DNA from: Trametes villosa
Taxonomy: Eukaryota > Basidiomycota > Agaricomycetes > Polyporales > Polyporaceae
NCBI GenBank assembly: GCA_002964805.2
Contig: PUDQ02000070.1
Span: forward strand, 1-24,079
DNA: 24,079 nucleotides
Direction of reading: 5' to 3'
A program made the position numbers and the translations under genes. Positions 17,101 to 24,079 of the stretch are shown in pieces; position 1 is the stretch's first letter, and each line of letters starts with the position of its first letter. The notes beneath the pieces are model-generated. The model had not been told where the DNA came from and did no database searches. It worked only from the letters and a program-made list of their open reading frames with translations.

Positions 17101-18747
17101 AACCGTTACGCTGCACCTCAACATGACCTGACACAACTGTTGGCAATAGCCTGCCCCAGAGCGACGTTCAGGCCGAGCGCGGAAACCATCCGCTAAGGGG
17201 AAGGTAGGCAGAATTGTCACATTGACGTTGGGTTGATGGACTCATGTCGGCGGCTGCACCCAGGATTTGGTTCTGGAACCTGACGACGCAGGGGCCCAAG
17301 AGGATAGCGATGAAGAGGGATGGGCAGACGAGGATGATAATGAGGACGACAGCACGCGACCGCCGCAGTTACACGCGCGTGACCTGGACAATTTCCTCAA
17401 GTTGTGCTCCGCCCTGAAGCTGTTTCTTGCGGACAGTCTCGACGAGGCGCTGCTAACCCGCGCCGACGAGCTTCTTCGGTCATACTGCTCAGAGCTTGTG
17501 GAGGTACGTGCGATTCACAGGAATTGTGCACGCTCGTGGCTGAAGACTTATGCTCATCCACAGCTGTATGGTGCCGACGTCATCCGTCCCAACCACCACT
17601 ACGCCACTCATACAGCAGACTTTGTTCGTGACTTTGGCCCGCTGCGGGAATACTGGACGTTCTTATTTGAACGCTTGAACAAGATCCTCAAAGGCTACAA
17701 GACAAACAACCACGAAGGCGGCGAAATCGAGCTCACGTTCTTCCGGGAGTTCCACCGAGGGACGCAGATTCACCAGATGGTATGTAATTGTACCTCGTAC
17801 CTCATGAGTCTGTCTTTAGACGGCGTGCTGATAATGCACCGTGGCAGCTTGCCGAAGGGTGCCAGCTTGCGACGAACCCTGCGTTTGCGGCAGCCTCTCG
17901 GAAGATGTTGGGCGCCAACTCGGACAACAGAGGGACGTTACAGCAGCTTGCGCAGCAGCTCGACGATGCGTTCGATGATGGTAAACACCTTATGTCCTTG
18001 AGTGATATGGTCCCGCGCTGACCGCTGGTTCTCTCGGATCCAGACGGCATATCTCTGTCATTCAGCGCGCGCTCGGCCACCGAGCAATTGCCCGGGCCGG
18101 TTTACTATGTGTTCCTTGCCCATCTTCAGCGGCGGAACCCCTCTCAAAGATACCACTCGGAAGTGGCGCTACCGCTGGACGCCAACAGTCAGCTCGTCCG
18201 CAACCTCGTGACAGTCTTCGACTATGTCATCGTCAGCGGACATCGCTACCACGCTGCTGCTCGCGCCGGGAGTGCAGTCAACTCGCTCGCCCTGGTACGC
18301 GTCTCGCCCGACGGATCGACATGGATCGGAGAGGTCCAGCACATCGTCCTTTACGAACACGCTCAGGTGGGCGCGCGCGAGCTATTTGCGTACATGCGAT
18401 GGCTACGGCCGTCTGCTCAGAGCGTGCTGAAGGACACGCCCTGGAAGAACTGGTACGTGTGCTAATTCATTTCCACCGAGGTTTCCCGTCTGATTTAAGC
18501 ATAGTCACGACCTGTTCTCCCTGCAAGCCTGGCAGGCGGATAGCTATCTAGACCCGGCCGCGGAGCCAGCGCCATCACCAATCGTCGACCTGGGTGATAT
18601 CCTGGCTCCCGTCGCCTGTCATCATGCCGATGTCGATGGGACTCGCTACTGGCTCACAATGCCGCTGAGTCGGTCGGTAAGTGTGCACTCGTCTATCTCT
18701 GAACATGTATACTGATGCCCTGGGTCCAGCCTGTCTCTCTTGCTTGA
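14126..18747 (+). CDS. Tnp2-type (CACTA-like) transposase, 15 exons, about 1266 residues
   Basis: Predicted exons: 14126-14140, 14201-14798, 14852-15743, 15803-15889, 15949-16259, 16318-16503, 16557-16828, 16893-17090, 17150-17203, 17264-17503, 17564-17779, 17848-17980, 18044-18452, 18505-18676, 18730-18747; 3801 nt with no internal stop. Family landmarks appear in order: N-terminal Cys cluster (Cys15, 17, 20, 30 and His33); hydrophobic segment about 300-350; a CX2C...CX2-3C finger at 372-394; GPDGQPFF; the LGVDW motif ending at Trp502; NLPPYLR; IIPGPRE; VVVDPMHNLFLG with Asp689; GGSLTADQW with Asp774; RPNHHYATH; WTFLFERLNKILKGYKTNNH with Glu987; and the C-terminal DTPWKNC region. It should cut and join element ends through a DDE-type RNase H fold. 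Exact catalytic assignments and the 3' end of intron 2 (14851 or 14842) are uncertain. Confidence 0.88.
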
Positions 18748-19983
18748 CCACACGCGCGACATAGGCCTTGGGCCTGATTGGGCGTGTCTCTCGGGATGGG
18801 CGTCTCCCGGGGCGCGTCCTCTGTGGTGACGCACCTGCCCCAGCGCGATGCCCATGTCGGGCTCATCTGCAGCGCGAATACTTGCCACCCTCGCTCACGA
18901 TGCACTATTGCGATGTCCTCACCCCACGGTTGTCTCGGCTCGTGAACTGCTCCCGCGCGCTTCTTGATCCCGTTCGTCGCGCACCGACATCGCGCGCAGC
19001 GTCCCACCCTCCATTGTCATTCCCCGACCTCTCGTAGTGCACTGCCCGCCCTCCGTTTGTCATACGCCGCCCTCTCTCGCCACTCGCCGCCACAACGCCG
19101 TCCGTCACGCACGGATGTACCGCCTCGTACAGTACTTCCAGAAGGGCGTGCGCACGTAGCTGTTGCTTTGCGCGACGAGCGCGTGGAGTCTCGTGCATGG
19201 TGCGCCGCAAGGCGAAGACTACGGAGACCGAGCGGAGACGGGAGGTGGGCGTTGCGAAGGTGCCGGGCGACCTGATGCTGGACAGGACTCGGCAGGTCCA
19301 ACAGCGTTGGGACGCGCACGACGCGGGCGCGCACGCGGCGAAGTCATGTCAGTGGCCGTATGGAAGGGCGTGAGCGTGTCCGAACCACCGGAGGTGTTCG
19401 CGGCGCCTGAGCCTGCCGGCGCTAGCCGTGCTCTGTATCCAACCCAGTGGGAGGCGACGGTCGCATATCCTGATGCAGTACACGACAAACTTCCGAGTCG
19501 CGGGGCCAAGCTCACGCAACGCCACCACCAGCGCCAGTGCAGGCCCGGCGGTGCATCCAACAAGACCGCGCGAGCCCGGGTCGACGCGCGCGGCATCTGC
19601 GTCCGCTGCATAACGCCCAACCACACTCACAAATGCCCCCGCCTCGTCCTCTGTATCCTAGTCATACGTGCATCGCCTGCGCATCAACGACGTCAAGCGT
19701 GACCTTCGCAACAGGCATAGTCACCTCGCTCGTTGCAGGGCGATCCCCTGAACTCGCTTGCGACACCCCAAACTGGTCTGCAATGCCCACTCGCGTGCGC
19801 GACATGCCCCTCATTCGCGATGCGTGTTTGAGGCACAAGGGGGCGTTGGCATACAGCGTACCAATTGGCATACAAGATAGACTTTAGTGCGGTATGGCTA
19901 CTACGCGACTACGACCCCTGCGCTACACTAACCACCGCCTTTTCTAGGACAACTTCGCGGCCCCTGATGCATCCTTACCGGCT
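18748..19983. other. 1.2 kb between convergent transposase and TnpA-like genes
   Basis: No gene I can support. GC-rich open frames exist in several registers on both strands, typical of chance in this composition. The best small candidate is an ATG frame of 58 codons at 19197-19373 (+) with a charged sequence (MVRRKAKTTETERRREVG), which could be a short gene or a first exon, but nothing else backs it. It probably holds the two 3' untranslated regions. Confidence 0.4.
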
Positions 19984-22297
19984 CTAGGCGTCGGCCGCCG
20001 AGTCGCTAGATGACGAGTCAGACTCGGAGGAGTCGGACGAATCATCCAAGCTGTCGAGCCACGCGCGCTCTTCCGGAGGGATGAGGGCGGCGGGGATCTC
20101 CAGTCCGAGGATGTTGTAGGACGGCGGCATCGAAGGTGCGCTCTGGTAGAAGCGAGTGTTCGCGGAGCTCTTCGCCGCCCACTTGTCACTGATACACTCC
20201 TTGTAGATCAGGTTTTTCTTGTCGCGTTTGGGCTGCTTCCGTGCGTTCTCCCGAGGGCCTCGGAACCGCTCCTTCAGCTGGTAGCTATTATAGTAGACGG
20301 TCTGCCAATCCTTCGTAGCCGCGATCACCTTTGCTAGGTACTCCTCGCGGGCGGTCTTCGCAGCTTCAGGAGATAGTTCGGGGGTTCCCTCGGCGGGAGG
20401 GAGAGACTCGACTACGTCGGTTGGGGCTTCCTCGCAGTCGCGCACGAAGCGAGCAAACAAGGCCAGTACGATGTACAGTATCGTGAGCTACTCGGTCCTG
20501 ATGTGTCAGCAAATCCGTCTAGACAAACAGCCTGCAAGACAACGCACCTTGCGCGAACGCCACGTTAGCGGCCGGATCTCCAGCGCGCGCGCGCTGGCCC
20601 CAGCAGCGACACGGCACTCTTCGCGAGCCTCCGGCGTAGCCTCGCCGTCGGAGCTACACTCATCGCTCTGCCAGGGGGTGAGGATGAGGTGCTCGAGACC
20701 CAGGGTCTCCTCGTCTCCGAACGCTTTGCGGAACGCGTTCACGCCGACACGCAGCGAGTCGGCCTTCTGCATCACAAGGCATCAGCTAGGAACCACGAGC
20801 GAGCAGAGATCGGTCCGTGCTTACACGTTGACGGCGTGAGTAGTGCTTGTTGATCCGCAACCTCTTCTGACGCTTCTCCCCAGCATTATCGTCGTGGTCA
20901 GCCAGATACTGACGCTTGAGGGTCGTCCAATAGGTCCGAACGGCGTGCCCGATGAACCCGTCGTGTTGCACAACTGACGGCGGGAGCTTGTGCGCAGCTG
21001 ACCATGCGGTAAGCCCGGTCATCCGTAGAATTCAAAGACATCGACTGGTTGGCTTACTAGCTTTGGCAGTCACCAGGCTCGTGGCCGCGCTGACAAGCTC
21101 AGCGTTCACCCCGACGTCGATGTCGAGGCTCCACTCGGGGTTGAAGAGACGTGTGCCGTCGGGCGCGGACCGCTGCGGTTCGCCTGCCTTGAGCGGATCA
21201 GGCAGAACGTATGCACGCTTGCGCCCCTGACCGCGGCGTGATTTTTCTCTGGCTCCCATAAGCTCGATCATGTCCGCGTGTGCGGCAGCCTGGTACGACA
21301 ATATCAACATGTGTGGGCGCGCTAGCGCTATGAGTGATAACACCGTACCTGCAGCACCTTGGGGATTTTCGGGAATTTCTCGCCAGCCGGCGGGCTCGTT
21401 TTCTCGGCTTGCTCCTCGGTGAGTGCCTCCATCATCGCCTCGCGAGTCAACGTCTTGATCAGTTCTTTGACCTCGCTGACCTTCATGGTCACCAGCTGCT
21501 CCCCGCCACCAGGCAGTGTGATACTCGATGATGACACCGGTCCTGGCAGCAGTAAGGCGGGGTCCACGAGTGAGGCACCACCCCCGGACGGCCCGTCAAT
21601 GCCCTTCCCCGCTGCCTGTCTGCCGTCTTTGGTATGCAGTGTCAGACAGTGCAATGTTAATGCCGATGAACGGACTAACCTGTGTTCTCCCTCGCAGACT
21701 CCGAGTCCAGCTCGACCCTGCCATCGGCAGGCTGCAGCTGTCCTAGCCCACCGGCGAAGGCTTGGATTCCGCCAAACGGCGGGTGCATAGCTGCACCGCT
21801 AGTGAGCAGACCACGGCCTACGAAGCAGAGGTCAGTCAGTCACGGTTTAGCTACGTATACCAAGAGATGGCTACTCACCATCACCTGCCCAAGGATGGAC
21901 ACCGTCCCCAAAGCCCTGTGCCGCCATCAGAGTCGGGTTGCTCATGATGCCAGTGAGCATGTTCACGACGGACTGTACGCCGAGACTCTGCGGCGCCGGA
22001 CCCGCATGGAAAGTGTTCGTCAGCGGGGGTGGCCAGTGCCCAAGGGGTTGAAGCGGGACGTAGGCGTTTCCCGCCCCAGGCTGACAAAGTATAAGGTAAG
22101 TCTGGCACGTACGACAACGACCCCATCCGCGCACTTACCTGTGACAACTTCTCCACAGCTTCGCGAAGCTCGGCAAGTCTACCAGGAGGGATGTCCGGGT
22201 ATGTCTGCACGTTGGAGGGGTCGGGCGGCGCTGCGCCGAAGAGGCTCTGCGCGGACGCCGAAAGTTCCTGGCTGTTGGCGGGGCTGTTCTGGGACAT
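19984..22297 (-). CDS. TnpA-like accessory protein of the CACTA-like element, 8 exons, about 634 residues
   Basis: Exons in reading order: 22139-22297, 21879-22080, 21680-21817, 21349-21626, 21058-21289, 20825-20997, 20548-20766, 19984-20487. They sum to 1905 nt with phases that all agree; exon 2 could instead end at 21885. The N-terminus is Gln/Ser/Pro-rich. The middle has LFNPEWSLDIDVGVNAELV, then VRTYWTTLKRQY and a very basic KRQKRLRINKHYSRRQR. Later comes an acidic SDECSSDGE stretch, WRSRK, and a Ser/Asp-rich tail (DDSSDSSESDSS). I recall this combination in second proteins encoded beside Tnp2 transposases in basidiomycete elements. By analogy with plant TnpA it may bind the subterminal repeats; that is inference. 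It converges with the transposase gene. Confidence 0.75.
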
Positions 22298-22411
22298 GGC
22301 TGATGCTGAGTGCGATGGAATGGATAGCTGAAGTGAGGCTGAGAGCTCGGCGATGATGACTGGTATGTGGACAGTATGCGCGAGTGTGGGTCAACTGCAG
22401 ACTGATCTCTC

Positions 22412-22421
22412 CTTTATATAG
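22412..22421 (-). promoter_or_regulatory. TATA box of TnpA-like gene
   Basis: TATATAAAGG on the minus strand, about 115 bp upstream of the ATG at 22297. This supports the chosen start and a 5' untranslated region of about 80 bases. Confidence 0.6.
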
Positions 22422-23140
22422 GTCCCCAGCACCCTTCAACTCGTTGAGGACACTTTGGTCGACATCCGCCTGCCAAGACTCGATTCCGTGACTGCGGGTC
22501 TCGCTCATACGCAGGCGAACACTGCCGGCCATGGTGTACCTGTCGCTCTTCACTGAGGTACTCCATTCGAAGTGTTATCTCTTTCGGATCCGTGCTCACG
22601 CCGACACTCGCACCTCGTTTTACCCCCTAGGGCACGGCATAAACAGCCTTGGCGTAGAATCCCCGCTGCCCCATGTGTACCGTTCCTGCGTCCCTTTGGC
22701 GGGGCAGCCTCCGGACTGGCTGTTGAACTCGGAGCCACAGCCGGCACTTGCCCGCTCACAGGCCCGACATCTGTGCCGTGGGCGCGGAATCGTTGTACCC
22801 GTCGTGATCGTGAGGTGCCGGCTTCGATTGGCAGCCGAGTGCGGTATGCCAGCCTGCGGCATACGTTCAATCAGTGAGGCATCCCTCTGCCATCGCGGTC
22901 GGGCTGAAGCGCCGCAAATGGTGCGTTTCTTTGTACGGCGACAAAAGACCTGGATGTATGTACGCGGAAAGAACCGCTTCAACCGTGTATTGCATGTATT
23001 AGCTACCTACCGCGCACGAATATTGCGCACCTCGGAATGCATACCGGCGCGATCGCCAAGCGCGCAGCAGTACATCGGCTCAAATATCCCCACGGGAGAT
23101 TCGGCGTAGGACGTCGTATACCATTTTGGCGACGCGGCAG
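22422..23140. other. Region between TnpA-like promoter and right subterminal repeats
   Basis: No gene I can support with confidence. A plus-strand frame of 192 codons (22531-23109, ATG) is open, but it resembles no protein I know and its content (Arg/Pro/Cys-rich) looks like chance coding. Overlapping frames on the minus strand are equally long. Confidence 0.4.
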
Positions 23141-23498
23141 AGGACGGCGGGAGATGTCGTACGATGTGGCATCGGCCTGCGTGGGCCGATTGGGCCACCT
23201 CACATAGGCAGTGATGGGACACGAGAGACGATGAGCAATCGCCGCACATCGGCGTTGCGGAGATGTGAGATAGGATTGCTGCACCACAGGCCTATTCGAC
23301 GTGGGATTACGGGAGATGTGCGTGGAGATGTAGCGTAGGATATCGGGAGATGTGCGTGGATATTAGTCTGGATATTAGTCTGGAGATGCCACGGAGGCAC
23401 GCATCTCCTCGCATGACGATGTGCACATCGCCAGCCGTGGAGATGTGTCGGTGTATCAGGCATACACCGACTAATCTCACACGATCGCCACTTCTTCG
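23141..23498. repeat. Right subterminal repeat region
   Basis: It holds GGGAGATGT and GGAGATGTG repeats (about 23150, 23258, 23309, 23346), a direct duplicate of GGATATTAGTCT (about 23358 and 23370), and the inverted partner of CACGGCTGGCGATGTG at 23424-23439. The motif set is the same as at the left end, as expected for sites bound by one protein. Confidence 0.75.
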
Positions 23499-23512
23499 TT
23501 CACGCGGTGAGT
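23499..23512 (-). repeat. Right terminal inverted repeat and target duplication AGT
   Basis: TTCACGCGGTG (23499-23509) followed by AGT (23510-23512). It is the inverted partner of 12403-12413. Confidence 0.85.
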
Positions 23513-23749
23513 ATCGAGAGCGAATTTGGGCCCAAGAGTCAAGGAGGCGTCAGGAACAGGCAGGGGAGATTGTAGAGTGGAGATGCTGCACAGATGGGCA
23601 AACGATATTTGGGGATTGTCAGTGTAATTGAAACGGAGGGCATAGAAGGGCGGACAGGGGATTTTCGAGGCGGTGAGGCGTGCAGTGTCCGTCAGCCAGT
23701 GCGCTGACTCGACTGGCCGAAACTTAGCGACAACAATAGCATGAGACAT
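23510..23749 (-). pseudogene. Interrupted host gene, 5' part (80 codons)
   Basis: The ATG at 23747-23749 opens a minus-strand frame (MSHAIVVAKFRPVESAHW..., ...TLGPKFALDT) that runs into the transposon end and stops 11 codons inside it. Skipping the transposon and one AGT, the frame continues directly with 12399 downward for another 145 or so codons. The protein is not recognised; it has no evident signal peptide. Because the start is ATG and about 225 codons are open across the join, this is probably a real host gene destroyed by the two insertions. Confidence 0.65.
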
Positions 23750-23906
23750 GAGAATTGTTTTAATGAGTAACCTCCGAATTTCAGAAATCCCGGGAGAGAC
23801 GCAGGTGAGAGGAGTGAGTACGGTGTGCTGGTTGTGGCGAGAGACAAGGGGGTAAGCGCCCGTCTGCCTGTCGGACGCTACACCCTTACCGGTCTCCTAC
23901 TTCTTC
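23750..23906. promoter_or_regulatory. Possible shared promoter between divergent genes
   Basis: 157 bp separates the interrupted host gene (minus) from a possible plus-strand gene. I see no clear TATA box; the call is positional only. Confidence 0.25.
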
Positions 23907-24079
23907 ATGTTACCACGTCACTCTGCTTCTACTTCCGAAATCGATGAGGACACCGGATTCATCGCATCATACATTGTTTGCGGTATTTACCAAGCTACCC
24001 ACTTCTTGGGCAGTGGCTCTGACGGTAGGTATCTCTATCACTCAGCGCGTACGGAGACTGACTCTCCTGGTTGCCAGGC
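23907..24079 (+). CDS. Possible start of a divergent host gene (partial)
   Basis: The ATG at 23907 begins a frame encoding MLPRHSASTSEIDEDTGF and then a hydrophobic stretch IASYIVCGIYQATHFLG. A GTAGGT donor follows at 24025 and an AG at 24077-24078 near the window edge could close a 54 bp intron. Only 39 codons are visible, so function cannot be guessed and even its reality is uncertain. Confidence 0.3.
   Translation, partial: MLPRHSASTSEIDEDTGFIASYIVCGIYQATHFLGSGSDGRYLYHSARTETDSPGCQ

Larger units (their letters stand above)
12403..23509 (+). mobile_element. Complete CACTA-like (Tnp2-type) DNA transposon, 11.1 kb
   Basis: The ends are CACTGCGTGAA (12403) and TTCACGCGGTG (23509), an 11 bp inverted pair with one mismatch. 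The 3 bp AGT lies on both sides (12400-12402 and 23510-23512), the target duplication size typical of CACTA elements. Subterminal repeats occur at both ends. Three genes lie inside: an unknown protein (+), a Tnp2-type transposase (+) and a TnpA-like protein (-). All three can be spliced to uninterrupted frames, so the element may be autonomous. Deleting it restores a host reading frame across the insertion point. Confidence 0.9.

Noticed and set aside
17504..17563. Reading through this segment as coding (it is open and 60 bp long)
   Set aside because: It has a GTACGT donor and CACAG acceptor, and removing it joins ELVE to LYGADVI, which fits the transposase family better; treated as an intron.
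19163..19702. Plus-strand 179-codon frame between the transposase and TnpA-like genes
   Set aside because: Starts with a non-ATG codon, overlaps several similar frames on both strands, and shows no family resemblance.
22531..23109. Plus-strand 192-codon ATG frame near the right end of the complete transposon
   Set aside because: No recognisable motif, composition typical of chance frames in GC-rich DNA, and equally long frames lie on the opposite strand; no promoter evidence.

Overview
The window looks like nuclear DNA of a basidiomycete (mushroom-type) fungus. It is GC-rich, its genes are split by 44-68 bp introns with GT..AG ends and CTRAY-type branch points, and it carries chromodomain Ty3/gypsy retrotransposons plus a Tnp2-type CACTA-like DNA transposon of a kind common in basidiomycetes. 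Almost the whole window is nested mobile DNA; only short pieces near 12.2 kb and 23.5-24.1 kb look like host sequence.

Layout, left to right. (1) 1-1291, minus strand: the 5' end of gypsy element R1, with the start of gag running off the left edge and a 680 bp LTR (TGTTAC...GTAACA). R1 sits inside (2) R2, 1292-2832, minus strand: an older, frameshifted gypsy pol remnant whose reverse transcriptase is cut just before its YxDD region. (3) 2833-9468, minus strand: gypsy element R3, complete in layout, with two LTRs, gag, a 'shifty stop' -1 frameshift site, and pol (protease, RT, RNase H, integrase, chromodomain). (4) 9469-11963, minus strand: the 5' part of a CACTA-like element, cut exactly at the R3 LTR edge. 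(5) 11964-12402: 439 bp of a host gene. (6) 12403-23509: a full 11.1 kb CACTA-like element with matching terminal inverted repeats (CACYGCGTGAA) and a 3 bp target duplication (AGT). (7) 23510-24079: the 5' end of the same host gene on the minus strand and the possible start of a divergent gene.

Pieces 4 and 6 form a giant inverted repeat: 2495 bp arms, apparently identical, around a 439 bp spacer (mirror positions add up to 24366). The complete element carries three genes that can be spliced into uninterrupted frames: an unknown 239-residue protein (12823-13655, +), a 1266-residue Tnp2-type transposase in 15 exons (14126-18747, +), and a 634-residue TnpA-like accessory protein in 8 exons (19984-22297, -). 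Its ends hold subterminal repeats (GGCGATGTG, GGAGATTAG/GGAGATGTG, ATATTAGTCTG), and one repeat core forms a hairpin just upstream of the TATA box of the unknown gene. The element therefore looks young and possibly autonomous.

Removing the complete element rejoins the host gene in frame across the AGT duplication, and the truncated partner interrupts the same gene a second time. R3 has no target duplication and its LTRs differ by about 4%, so its two ends probably come from different insertions; recombination between two R3 copies would explain the truncated left CACTA copy. Exon models, alignments and counts were made by eye.
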